From assembly GCF_002139915.1 (NCBI RefSeq), contig NZ_CP018788.1:62001-126000 (forward strand): a stretch of DNA of 64,000 nucleotides, in the 5' to 3' direction. The notes below the pieces were generated by a model that was not told the origin of the DNA, searched no databases, and saw nothing but the letters and a program-made list of their open reading frames with translations. The stretch is from Campylobacter devanensis (lineage in GTDB: Bacteria > Campylobacterota > Campylobacteria > Campylobacterales > Campylobacteraceae). The position numbers and the translations under genes are program-made. Below, piece after piece: positions 21,498-30,116 of this stretch; position 1 is the first letter of the stretch; the number at the start of each line of letters is the position of its first letter.

Positions 21498-24140
21498 ATG
21501 AATTCTAAAGTTTCAAAAATCATTATATTAGCATGTACTTGCTCATCTCTATCAGCGAATCAGTTTTGGGCTAGTGGAGTGAATATAAGTAGTGGTTGGA
21601 GTGCGTATTTGCAGCATCCAAATCAATGTTGGGGCGCCGTAGCTGGTAACACTCTTGGCTGGTGGCAACAAAATGTAGGCATTGATCTAAATTTAAAAGA
21701 AGGCGCACCGCAAGGTAATGAAGCTATCACGGATTGGTTTTATCAGAAATATCCACATATTCAAGGCGGATTACAGCCGTATCGTGGGATGATCTATTAT
21801 CTTCAAGAGTTTGCGCCAAATTTCAAAATCTACGAAAATAATAATAATCCAACATATTTAGAAAGAGAGTATGGTCCAACGAAGATTAGTGGAGCGCCAT
21901 TTTGGACTGAGAGATATAACTATCAAAGTGAAGGTATCACAAAATCTTTGATAGAAAATTTCCAAACAGGCAAGGTCGTAGCTGCGCTTACTGATGATAC
22001 TCACACGGTTACGCTTTGGGGGATTGAAGTCGATGAGAAAACTGGCAAGATCAAAAAAGGCTATGTGAGCGACTCTGTCAAAGATAAGGCTGGCCAACTC
22101 ACTTTAAGAGAGGTTATAGGCAACTACGCCCCTGATAATAAGGGCAATGAAACTTTCCGCTTTCTTTATAGCTATTATGTATCTAGCACTAATACTTATG
22201 TCACCGATCTTTATGAGATTTATAGTATTACATATCTAAGTATAGATGAAGCTAGAAATAACGGCACATATGTAGATAGCTCTAATAGAAAAGATTGCTT
22301 ATTGAGCGTTTTACCTGGTAGTGAGTGGGCTTGCGGAATTTCAACTAATGAAGGCAATCAAGGCTCAAGCAACACCGAAAATTCTGGAAATACTGAAAAT
22401 TCAGGTAGCCAAAATAACGGCAACCAAAGCAACAGCGGAAATTCAAGCAACACCGAAAATTCAGGAAATTCAAGTAATCAAGGCTCTACCGGTAACCAAA
22501 ACACAAATCAAGGTAATACCGGTAGTGGTAGCACAACTCCAGAAAATGGTAACAACAACACCGGAAATTCTAATAACCAAGGCTCAAATAATAACGGCAA
22601 TCAAAATTCCAACAATCAAGGCTCAAATAACACTGAAAATTCTGGAAATACTGAAAATTCAGGTAGCCAAAATAGCGGCAACCAAAGCAACAGCGGAAAT
22701 TCAAGCAACACCGAAAATTCAGGAAATTCAAGTAATCAAGGCTCTACCGGTAACCAAAACACAAATCAAGGTAATACCGGTAGTGGTAGCACAGCTCCAG
22801 AAAATGGTAACAACAACGCCGGAAATTCTAATAACCAAGGCTCAAATAATAACGGCAATCAAAATTCCAACAATCAAAGCTCAAGTAGCACCGAAAATTC
22901 TGGAAATACTGGAAATTCAGGTAGTCAAAATAACGGCAACCAAAGCAACAGCGGAAATTCAAGCAACACTGGAAATTCAGGAAATTCAAATAATCAAGAT
23001 GGTATCTCTAGCGAAAGTGGCGCAAATTTAATTACTCAATCTGTCCAAAATGAGATAAATAAGCATAGTGAGCTTAATCTAGCCTTAGAAACAATAGGCG
23101 ATACAACCATATACAAAATCCAAAAAAACGGCAAAGATATAGCCTTATATAACCCAAATTTAAGCACTCCGCTTGTAATGAATAGAGGCTTGGTTAATTA
23201 CAAAATTACCAAAAATGATAATGGTGGCATAGAGATAACCAAATCTACAAACCAAGCAGCTTTAAAAGAAGCCAACGACGCTTCTAAGCTAAGTATGGAT
23301 ATAAACTACGCCGATATCAATAACCTAAATAAAAGGATGGGTGAGCTAAGAGGCATTAACGCAACTGCTGGTAGCTGGGCTAGGATTTTGGGTGGACAGG
23401 GCAGTAGTGATGGATTTGAAAATAAATTTACCCATGTTCAAGCTGGTTTTGATAAACAAAGCCAAATTTCAAGCGGCTCTATTTTTAGCGGTATTACAGT
23501 AACTCACACAAGTAGCGATATAGATGGCGATAACGCAAAAGGCGATGTCAAAACAATCGGCGGTGGATTTTATATCTCTGGAGTATTTGATAATGGCTGG
23601 TATGTGGATGCCATCGCAAAATACACAAGAAATAACCATAAAATGGATTATAACTTCCCAAATATGAGTTTGAGCTTTTTGGATACAGATTATAATACAA
23701 ACTCGCTTTATTTGGGTGGAGAATTTGGATATAGATTTGATTTTGATAATTTTTATATCGAGCCTCAAGCTGAATTTGTCTATCTCAACACTAGTGGCGT
23801 AACTCTAAATAGCAATGGATTTGAAATGGAGATTAAAGACTCTGATTTGCTAGTTGGTAGGGCTGGATTTAACTTTGCTAGAGAGGTTTGGCTAGGCAAG
23901 ATTAGAGCTTATGCGCTTGGTGGGCTTAGCTATCAATGGGAGATGGTAAAAAATGCTGAGATTATAATAGATGGCGATAGCGCTAAAAACAATAATAAAG
24001 ACTCTAGAATGCTTATGAATTTGGGTCTAAATATGGTAGCTAGTGAGAATTTAAGAATTGGCTTAACTTTAGAAAAATCTGCATTTGGTGATTATGATAC
24101 AGACTTAGCTGTAAACTTAAATGCTAGATATTCATTTTAA
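21498..24140 (+). CDS. Autotransporter with an IdeS/Mac-like cysteine protease passenger
   Basis: An 880-residue secreted protein in three parts. After a signal peptide (to about residue 20), residues 22-280 resemble the IdeS/Mac (C66) family of immunoglobulin-cleaving proteases: FWASGVNISSGW, the nucleophile region NQCWGAVAGNTLGWW (Cys44), THTVTLWGIEVD (His169) and KGYVSDSVKD (Asp192). The His-Asp spacing of 23 is close to the 22 of streptococcal IdeS. Residues ~289-505 are a low-complexity Asn/Ser/Gly linker made of 86-residue repeats. The last ~280 residues form an autotransporter beta-barrel with alternating aromatic strands, ending NLNARYSF. It should expose the protease on the surface. 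Single gene; GAGGT ribosome site. Cleavage of immunoglobulin is inference. Confidence 0.82.
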   Translation: MNSKVSKIIILACTCSSLSANQFWASGVNISSGWSAYLQHPNQCWGAVAGNTLGWWQQNVGIDLNLKEGAPQGNEAITDWFYQKYPHIQGGLQPYRGMIYYLQEFAPNFKIYENNNNPTYLEREYGPTKISGAPFWTERYNYQSEGITKSLIENFQTGKVVAALTDDTHTVTLWGIEVDEKTGKIKKGYVSDSVKDKAGQLTLREVIGNYAPDNKGNETFRFLYSYYVSSTNTYVTDLYEIYSITYLSIDEARNNGTYVDSSNRKDCLLSVLPGSEWACGISTNEGNQGSSNTENSGNTENSGSQNNGNQSNSGNSSNTENSGNSSNQGSTGNQNTNQGNTGSGSTTPENGNNNTGNSNNQGSNNNGNQNSNNQGSNNTENSGNTENSGSQNSGNQSNSGNSSNTENSGNSSNQGSTGNQNTNQGNTGSGSTAPENGNNNAGNSNNQGSNNNGNQNSNNQSSSSTENSGNTGNSGSQNNGNQSNSGNSSNTGNSGNSNNQDGISSESGANLITQSVQNEINKHSELNLALETIGDTTIYKIQKNGKDIALYNPNLSTPLVMNRGLVNYKITKNDNGGIEITKSTNQAALKEANDASKLSMDINYADINNLNKRMGELRGINATAGSWARILGGQGSSDGFENKFTHVQAGFDKQSQISSGSIFSGITVTHTSSDIDGDNAKGDVKTIGGGFYISGVFDNGWYVDAIAKYTRNNHKMDYNFPNMSLSFLDTDYNTNSLYLGGEFGYRFDFDNFYIEPQAEFVYLNTSGVTLNSNGFEMEIKDSDLLVGRAGFNFAREVWLGKIRAYALGGLSYQWEMVKNAEIIIDGDSAKNNNKDSRMLMNLGLNMVASENLRIGLTLEKSAFGDYDTDLAVNLNARYSF
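22362..23000 (+). repeat. 258-bp tandem repeat in the autotransporter linker
   Basis: Copies begin at 22362, 22620 and 22878; the first two are complete and nearly identical, the third is partial (about 120 bases). Each encodes 86 residues of Asn/Ser/Gly/Gln/Thr. Because 258 is a multiple of three, gain or loss of a unit would change linker length without breaking the frame. Confidence 0.92.
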
Positions 24141-24227
24141 GCTGGGTAGAGTGAGATATTTTTAAATTTTTATTTAGTGTTAAATTTATTTTGCTAGACT
24201 TATACGCAAATTTAAATTGGAGGAAAA

Positions 24228-24917
24228 ATGAGTCTATATAATAGAAATCTCTCATCGCAACAAAATGAGTTTAGTCGCACTTATGAGAGTGAGCAATCTT
24301 TTAGCGCTAGAGCGACTTTTGTCAAGCAAACTTATCAGCTTCTTAGTGCTTCGCTTCTAGCGGCAACTGTGGGTGCATATATCGGCGTTGATTATGTCAA
24401 AAGCTTTAGTTGGATGCTTTTAATCCTTGAGCTTGGAATGCTTTTTGGGCTATTTTTTACACGCAAAAATCCAACTCTAGCTCTATTTTTGCTATTTGGA
24501 TTTACATTTGTAAGCGGTCTTACTCTTGGCCCAGTGCTTAATACCTATATCGGTGCTGGTATGGGGCATATCATCACTCAAGCATTTTTGATGACTACTG
24601 TGGCTTTTGGTGGGCTAACTATCTTTGCTTTTAATACTAAGCGTGATTTTTCATCAATGGGTAAAATGCTATTTATCACATTAATTGTGATTGTGGTTGC
24701 TGGACTTTTGAATTTATTCTTCCAAAGCACAATGTTAGCTACTATCATTTCAGCAGTTGGTGCGATACTATTTAGCGCATATATCTTATATGATACTCAG
24801 ATGATTTTGCGTGGCGGATATGATAGCCCTGTGCTTGCCGCAGTTTCTCTATATCTTGATATTTTAAATTTATTTATCTCTCTTCTTAATCTTCTTGGTA
24901 TATTTAACCGAGAATAA
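24228..24917 (+). CDS. Bax inhibitor-1/YccA-family membrane protein
   Basis: 229 residues with seven predicted transmembrane segments starting around residue 40. The family pattern is visible: a cytoplasmic N-terminus rich in Ser/Gln, and near the C-terminus YILYDTQMILRGG and AVSLYLDILNLFISLLNLLG. Proteins of this family sit in the inner membrane and modulate ion leak or FtsH protease action; the exact role is unknown. Good GGAGG ribosome site. Independent of the autotransporter upstream. Confidence 0.9.
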   Translation: MSLYNRNLSSQQNEFSRTYESEQSFSARATFVKQTYQLLSASLLAATVGAYIGVDYVKSFSWMLLILELGMLFGLFFTRKNPTLALFLLFGFTFVSGLTLGPVLNTYIGAGMGHIITQAFLMTTVAFGGLTIFAFNTKRDFSSMGKMLFITLIVIVVAGLLNLFFQSTMLATIISAVGAILFSAYILYDTQMILRGGYDSPVLAAVSLYLDILNLFISLLNLLGIFNRE

Positions 24918-24965
24918 TCAGAGCCACCGCTGTGGTGGCTTAACTAAATTTTTAACTTTTTTTGC

Positions 24966-24971
24966 TATAAT
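24966..24971 (+). promoter_or_regulatory. -10 box of the secG operon promoter
   Basis: TATAAT preceded by a T-run, 33 bases before the GTG start of secG. secG, frr, pyrE and the RDD gene follow with gaps of at most 10 bases, so this is likely the promoter for all four. Confidence 0.65.
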
Positions 24972-25003
24972 CACGAGCTAATTACACCAATCAAAGGATA
25001 CTC

Positions 25004-25354
25004 GTGAGTTCAATTCTTCTTATTATACAAGTTTTGCTAGCAGTGATTTTGACTATTGTCATATTACTACAAAAGAGTGCTTCTATGGGTCTTGGAGCTT
25101 ATAGCGGAAGTAATGAGAGTCTATTTGGCGCTAAGGGTCCAGCTGGATTTTTGGCTAAATTTACATTTTTTATGGGGTTTTTGTTTGTTGTTAATACCAT
25201 AGCCCTTGGATATACATATAATCAATCTTTGCGTGATTCTGTAGTTGATAGTGTTAAATTTGACTCAATCCAAGCACCGCAAGCCCCAAATACCAACATA
25301 ATACCTACAGCACCAGCGGCACCAACAGCTGAAAATAACACAACAGCCAACTAA
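25004..25354 (+). CDS. secG: Preprotein translocase subunit SecG
   Basis: A 116-residue inner-membrane protein with two transmembrane helices (about residues 3-23 and 50-70) separated by the conserved loop [19 protein letters not shown], the SecG signature. SecG helps SecYE in protein export. The C-terminal tail is rich in Ala, Pro, Thr and Asn. The GTG start follows AAAGGA. First gene of a four-gene transcription unit. Confidence 0.93.
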   Translation: MSSILLIIQVLLAVILTIVILLQKSASMGLGAYSGSNESLFGAKGPAGFLAKFTFFMGFLFVVNTIALGYTYNQSLRDSVVDSVKFDSIQAPQAPNTNIIPTAPAAPTAENNTTAN

Positions 25355-25364
25355 AAGGATAGAT

Positions 25365-25922
25365 ATGCTAAATGAAATTTACAACAACCAAAAACTACAC
25401 AACGACAAAGCGCTAGAGGCTCTAAAGCGTGATTTTGCAATACTTCGCACAGGTAAGGTAAGTATTAATATCTTAGATCATGTACATGTAGATTACTATG
25501 GAAGCTCTACTCCATTAAATCAAGTTGCCACCGTTTTGGCTACTGATGCTAGCACAATTACCATCACTCCATGGGAAAAATCTATGCTAAAAACTATCAC
25601 TGCGGCGATCCAAGCTGCAAATATTGGCGTAAATCCAAATAACGATGGCGAGAGCGTTAAGCTATTCTTCCCTCCTATGACAACTGAAGATCGTCAAAAA
25701 AATGCCAAAGAGGCAAAAGCTATGGGCGAAAAAGCAAAAGTAGCTATTAGAAACATTCGCAAAGATGCTAATGATGATATCAAAAAAATAGAAAAAGATA
25801 AAACTCTAAGCGAAGATGAGATTAAAAAAGGCTATGATGAGGTACAAAAAATTACCGATAATTATATCACCAAAGTAGAACAAATAGTAAAAGATAAAGA
25901 AGCTGAACTTTTAAAGGTTTGA
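25365..25922 (+). CDS. frr: Ribosome recycling factor
   Basis: 185 residues, the standard RRF length. Family signatures: [20 protein letters not shown], the strand [25 protein letters not shown] and the long C-terminal helices with [18 protein letters not shown]. It splits the post-termination ribosome with EF-G. AAAGGATAG lies just before the ATG. Located 10 bases after secG. Confidence 0.96.
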   Translation: MLNEIYNNQKLHNDKALEALKRDFAILRTGKVSINILDHVHVDYYGSSTPLNQVATVLATDASTITITPWEKSMLKTITAAIQAANIGVNPNNDGESVKLFFPPMTTEDRQKNAKEAKAMGEKAKVAIRNIRKDANDDIKKIEKDKTLSEDEIKKGYDEVQKITDNYITKVEQIVKDKEAELLKV

Positions 25923-25923
25923 T

Positions 25924-26535
25924 ATGAATTTAGAACAAATTTACAAAGATGCTGGAGCATATTTAGAGGGACATTTTTTACTAAGTAGTGGTAACCACTC
26001 GCAATTTTATCTACAAAGTGCAAAGGTTTTAGAAGATCCGATTTTAACAGGCGTTTTGTGCGATAAGTTATTTGCTAAAATTGCTGAGGCTGGGGTTGAA
26101 TTTGATAGTGTTTGTTCGCCTGCGCTTGGTGGAATTTTGGCCGGATATGAGCTAGCTCGTGCCGGTAAAAAGAGATTTATCTTTACTGAAAGAGTTGATA
26201 GCGTGATGAGCCTTAGGCGTGGATTTAGCGTAAAAGAGGGCGAGAGATTTATAATATGCGAAGATATAATAACTACTGGAGGCTCAGCCTTAGAAAGTGC
26301 TAAGATTATTGAGAGTTTAGGTGGCGTTGTAGTAGGGTTTGCGGCGCTTGCAAATCGAGGATTTTGCTCTGTTAGTGGATTAAATAATGAGAGAAAAGAT
26401 AGCTGTAAGCTCCCAGCTGATAAACCGCTTTTTGCTCTTGGGAATTTCGAATTTGAAATTTATCCGCCAGAGTCTTGTCCATTGTGTAAAAATGGCTCAA
26501 AAGCATTCAAGCCTGGGAGCCGTGGAAACGCATGA
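25924..26535 (+). CDS. pyrE: Orotate phosphoribosyltransferase
   Basis: 203 residues. The PRPP-binding motif [17 protein letters not shown] and the catalytic loop [11 protein letters not shown] are plain, along with [14 protein letters not shown] near the N-terminus. It converts orotate and PRPP to OMP in pyrimidine synthesis. Begins 1 base after frr and overlaps the RDD gene by 4 bases. The C-terminal [15 protein letters not shown], with two Cys, is a short extension seen in this type of PyrE. Confidence 0.95.
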   Translation: MNLEQIYKDAGAYLEGHFLLSSGNHSQFYLQSAKVLEDPILTGVLCDKLFAKIAEAGVEFDSVCSPALGGILAGYELARAGKKRFIFTERVDSVMSLRRGFSVKEGERFIICEDIITTGGSALESAKIIESLGGVVVGFAALANRGFCSVSGLNNERKDSCKLPADKPLFALGNFEFEIYPPESCPLCKNGSKAFKPGSRGNA

Positions 26536-26936
26536 GTAAGGCTATAGCCGCAAATATTTTTAGCAGGGTAAAGGCATTTATTATGGATATGTTCTTTATC
26601 GCTGCCCCTCTTTTGTATATAATGACTTATGTAGTTTTAAGCGGCAAAGATGAATTTCAAAGTAATCAACTAGCTATATTTTTGGTTTGGTTAGTTTTTG
26701 GTTTTATTCAGTCTATGTTTTTTGCTTTTAAGGCCCAAAGTCCTGGGTATAAGGCACAAGGGATCTACCTAGTTGGCCTAAATGGCAAAAAGGCTAATTT
26801 GATTATCTATATTCTTAGATACTTTTTCTTTATAACTACCTTTATTATAGGGGGATCATTTTTTTGCTTTTTTAGGAGAGATAAGCGAAATTTGCATGAT
26901 CTTTTAGCCGGGACAATCGTTGTACAAAAAGGCTAA
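26532..26936 (+). CDS. RDD-family membrane protein
   Basis: 134 residues, with the RDD hallmark residues near the N-terminus ([15 protein letters not shown]: Arg and Asp) and near the end ([19 protein letters not shown], the conserved Asp pair with HDLLAGT). Three to four transmembrane segments. The function is unknown; some RDD proteins act in ion transport. ATG overlaps the pyrE stop. Confidence 0.88.
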   Translation: MSKAIAANIFSRVKAFIMDMFFIAAPLLYIMTYVVLSGKDEFQSNQLAIFLVWLVFGFIQSMFFAFKAQSPGYKAQGIYLVGLNGKKANLIIYILRYFFFITTFIIGGSFFCFFRRDKRNLHDLLAGTIVVQKG

Positions 26937-27008
26937 ATTTAGATATTAAGAGTTTATTTATCTTAATTTTGATATTATTGCATTTACAAATTTAATTAAG
27001 GATTTAAT

Positions 27009-27533
27009 ATGTCAGTAACTTTCAAAGGTACAGCAGTAGAATTAGAAGGAAATGTTGTAAATGTAGGCCAAAGAGCGCCAGAAGTTGATCTAGTAGCTAA
27101 GGATCTATCTAGCCTAAAAGTAGGTGGCGCAAGTGGAAAATTCCAAGTCTTAATAGTAGTCCCAAGCCTAGATACAGGAGTTTGTGCGACTGAAGCTAGA
27201 ACATTTAACCAAAAAGTAGCTAGCAAAAGCAATGTTGAAGCTACGGTTATATCACTAGACCTTCCATTTGCTATGGGGAGATTTTGCTTGACTGAAGGAA
27301 TCGAAAATTTAAGAGTGGCTAGTGATTTTAGAGGTGCGAAATTTGGCAAAGAGTATGGTGTTTTGCTAGCTAGTAGCCCGCTTGCTGGATTGCTAACTCG
27401 TGCTATTTTCGTAATTGACCCAAATGGTGTTGTAGTTTATAAAGAGCTAGTTAGCGAAATCACAACTGAGCCAAACTACGACGCAGCATTGAAAGCTATC
27501 GGCGGTGGTTGCGGTTGCGGCTGCTCTCACTAA
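27009..27533 (+). CDS. tpx: Thiol peroxidase with Cys-rich C-terminal tail
   Basis: 174 residues of the atypical 2-Cys peroxiredoxin Tpx. The peroxidatic Cys is in PSLDTGVCATEARTFN and the resolving Cys in FAMGRFCLTEGIENLR; Arg in the substrate pocket follows. It reduces peroxides with thioredoxin. The last residues, GGGCGCGCSH, extend the usual ~165-residue protein with three closely spaced Cys and a terminal His. Monocistronic; AAGGA ribosome site. Confidence 0.93.
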   Translation: MSVTFKGTAVELEGNVVNVGQRAPEVDLVAKDLSSLKVGGASGKFQVLIVVPSLDTGVCATEARTFNQKVASKSNVEATVISLDLPFAMGRFCLTEGIENLRVASDFRGAKFGKEYGVLLASSPLAGLLTRAIFVIDPNGVVVYKELVSEITTEPNYDAALKAIGGGCGCGCSH

Positions 27534-27664
27534 GTGAATTTTAAGCGTTATTTTATCACGCTTTTTAGCGAAATTTGGAGCCATAATCGCTTTTGAATTT
27601 CGCTAATTTATACTAATTTCAATCCATTTTCTACTATTTAGCTATTTAAAGATTTTTATTATTG

Positions 27665-27670
27665 TATAAT
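27665..27670 (+). promoter_or_regulatory. -10 box upstream of rarA
   Basis: TATAAT after a T-rich stretch, 33 bases ahead of the ATG at 27703; GAAGGAA serves as ribosome site. Confidence 0.6.
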
Positions 27671-27702
27671 TTCACTCAACCATCATAGATAGAAGGAAAA
27701 AT

Positions 27703-28884
27703 ATGAATTTAAGCCTTAAATTTAGACCGACAAAAATCAGCCAAATGGTAGGTCAAGATGATATTAGAGAAATTTTTACGAAATTTATAGAGAATAAAAA
27801 TATCCCGCATAGCTTGTTTTACGGCACGGCTGGAAGTGGTAAAACTACGATGGCTAAGATCATTGCTAAGGAGATGGATTATGAATTTTTCGAGCTTGAT
27901 GGGGCGAATTTAAAAAGCGAAGAAGTCCGTAAAATCATAGCTAAATTTGACGGCTCACTATATTTGCCACTTATATTTATCGATGAATTTCATCGCCTTA
28001 GCAAGACCCAACAAGAGACGCTTTTGATCCCAATGGAAGAGAAAAAATGTATTATAATTGGCGCCACCACCGAAAATCCTAAATTCTCTGTAAGTAGCGG
28101 AATCCGCTCTAGGATGATGATATTTGAGTTTAAACCGCTATCTTATAGGGATTTGGAGCTTTTATTAGCTGATATTCAAAAGAGCGTATATTTTGAGATT
28201 GATGAGAGTGCTAAGGATTATCTCATCAGCTCTAGCGGTGGCGATGCTAGAAGTATGCTAAATTTACTAGAATACGCCCTAAGTGTGGATAAAAATATAA
28301 ATTTAAAGATTTTAAAAACCCTAAGATGCTCTAGCTTTAGTGAAGGTAGCAGTAGCAAAGATACTCACTATAATCTAATAAGTGCGATGATAAAGAGCCT
28401 AAGGGGCAGCGATATCGATGCGGCGATATATTATCTTGCAAGACTCATAGCAGCAGAGGAGGAGCCTGAGTTTTTGGCTAGAAGGATGGTGATTTTCGCT
28501 AGTGAGGATATAGGCAATGCCAATCCAAACGCACTAAATGTAGCCACAAATACCATGCTAGCAGTATCAAAAATAGGCTATCCAGAAGCTAGAATTATCC
28601 TAAGTCAATGCGCCGTATATCTAGCTAGCTCGCCTAAATCCAACTCTAGCTACAAGGCTATAAATTTAGCCTTAGATTATATAGCTAAAAACCCAGCCTT
28701 ACCAGTGCCACCATATCTTATCAATACAGATGAGGCCAAAAAAGACTATCTATATCCGCATGATTTTGGCGGATGGGTGGAGCAAAAATATATGCAAAAA
28801 GATATTAAATTCTATTATAGTAACTCTATTGGATTTGAAAAAACTTTAGATGATTGGATAGAAAAAATCAAATTTAAAAACTAG
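27703..28884 (+). CDS. rarA: Replication-associated recombination ATPase RarA/MgsA
   Basis: 393 residues of the clamp-loader-like AAA+ family. Walker A is FYGTAGSGKTTMAKII, Walker B LIFIDEFHRLSKTQQ, sensor 1 IIIGATTENPKFS, followed by the MgsA tetramerisation domain (EPEFLARRMVIFASEDIGNA; GWVEQKYMQKDIKFYY). It acts at stalled replication forks. Slightly shorter than the ~430-450 usual in enterobacteria, as is common in Campylobacter. Independent transcription unit. Confidence 0.94.
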   Translation: MNLSLKFRPTKISQMVGQDDIREIFTKFIENKNIPHSLFYGTAGSGKTTMAKIIAKEMDYEFFELDGANLKSEEVRKIIAKFDGSLYLPLIFIDEFHRLSKTQQETLLIPMEEKKCIIIGATTENPKFSVSSGIRSRMMIFEFKPLSYRDLELLLADIQKSVYFEIDESAKDYLISSSGGDARSMLNLLEYALSVDKNINLKILKTLRCSSFSEGSSSKDTHYNLISAMIKSLRGSDIDAAIYYLARLIAAEEEPEFLARRMVIFASEDIGNANPNALNVATNTMLAVSKIGYPEARIILSQCAVYLASSPKSNSSYKAINLALDYIAKNPALPVPPYLINTDEAKKDYLYPHDFGGWVEQKYMQKDIKFYYSNSIGFEKTLDDWIEKIKFKN

Positions 28885-28990
28885 TTTATAGTGAGGCTAA
28901 TAGGGTATTTTTAATCTTAATTTAAGTATTGATTATGATTAAATTTGCTAGAATAGCCACTTTATAAATTTCATAATTAATAAAATAAAA

Positions 28991-30106
28991 ATGGGGGGGG
29001 GTGTAGTGCGAGAAGTGTTTTATATAGCTGGATTTGATCCTAGAAGCCCAAAATACTACTACTCCATCTTTAAAAACAATATCCATAAAACAAGCGCAAT
29101 AGAACAAAATGAGCTAAATATAAGCAAATTCCAAATAGATGTTTCACCATATTTTAATGTCGATTATAAGGGCGTTAAAACCAAATATAATTTTCTCATT
29201 TGGAATGATATAGTAAAAGAGCATTTTTGTAAAAGATTTTTTGAAGTTTTTGGGGCTTTGTTTGTGGCACTCTTTAATTACCCTATATCCGGCGCTGTCT
29301 ATATGGTGGCTAGATACTCACGCACTCAATTGATTGCTGGATATTATCCTATAGTTTTTATATTGTTGTCATATTTTTTGACAGGATTTTTTTGTTACGG
29401 GCTTGGCTATTTTATCCAAAATTATATTTTGTGGATTATTTGCTCTATTTTACTCTTTTATCTAGCTACTAAGGGGATATTTTATCTAGGGATGAATGCG
29501 GGGATGTTTTGGCTACTTAGCATTTATAGATTTTGTTATAAATATGCTAGAAGCGAGATTAAAGGTGCAGATGAGAGAAATGAGAGCTTTGCTAATAAGA
29601 TTATAAAAAGCTTAAAAAACAACCAAAATACCAATGATGAAGTGATGATAGTAGCGCATAGCGTTGGGGCGATTATAGCTATTAGTAGCGTGGCAAGAGC
29701 GATAGAAAAAAGCAAGATTGAAGGGCTAAATATATCAAATTTAAAGCTTGTTTTAATAGGCGGATGTATTCCGCTTGTATCATTTCATAAATACGCAGAT
29801 AAATTTAAAAAAGAGCTTGAGATAGTAGCAAATTCTGGCATCACCTGGCTAGATTTTAGCTCTAAGATTGATGGAGCGTGCTTTTTTAAGGTAGATTATA
29901 TCAAGCTTTTAAGACAAAATGCTAAATCACCAAAGCTAATATCAGTTGGATTTTTTAAAATTTATGATAAAAAAACATACAAAAATATAAGATATAAGTG
30001 GTATCAAGTTCATTTTTTGTATCTTAAAGCAACTCAAATTCGTGGTGGGTATGATTATTTTTATCTAACCATAGACCCCGATAAACTTGAAGATAAGAAA
30101 TTTTAA
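28991..30106 (+). CDS. Membrane protein with hydrolase-like AHSVGA motif, beside the capsule locus (Cj1412c type)
   Basis: 371 residues with two or three hydrophobic segments (about 105-170) and a likely cytoplasmic alpha/beta-hydrolase part: VMIVAHSVGAIIAISS near residue 220 resembles a GxSxG nucleophile elbow with Ala before His, and LVLIGGCIPL is the following strand. I recall the same neighbour order (this gene, P450, small membrane protein) beside the C. jejuni capsule genes. The ATG is followed directly by a run of nine G (28993-29001), so the frame depends on tract length; GTG 29008 is an alternative start inside. Substrate unknown. Confidence 0.7.
   Translation: MGGGVVREVFYIAGFDPRSPKYYYSIFKNNIHKTSAIEQNELNISKFQIDVSPYFNVDYKGVKTKYNFLIWNDIVKEHFCKRFFEVFGALFVALFNYPISGAVYMVARYSRTQLIAGYYPIVFILLSYFLTGFFCYGLGYFIQNYILWIICSILLFYLATKGIFYLGMNAGMFWLLSIYRFCYKYARSEIKGADERNESFANKIIKSLKNNQNTNDEVMIVAHSVGAIIAISSVARAIEKSKIEGLNISNLKLVLIGGCIPLVSFHKYADKFKKELEIVANSGITWLDFSSKIDGACFFKVDYIKLLRQNAKSPKLISVGFFKIYDKKTYKNIRYKWYQVHFLYLKATQIRGGYDYFYLTIDPDKLEDKKF
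28993..29001 (+). repeat. G9 tract at the start codon
   Basis: Nine G including the G of the ATG. With nine, ATG 28991 is in frame with the gene; with eight or ten only an internal GTG at 29008 would be in frame. The tract may also mimic a ribosome site for that GTG. Confidence 0.9.
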
Positions 30107-30116
30107 GGAGTCAATC

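Noticed and set aside
22321-23031. A 236-codon frame in the autotransporter linker, rich in Ile, Lys, Ala and Thr
   Set aside because: It is the +1 shadow of the 258-base repeat, which keeps any frame open once it is open; no start signal.
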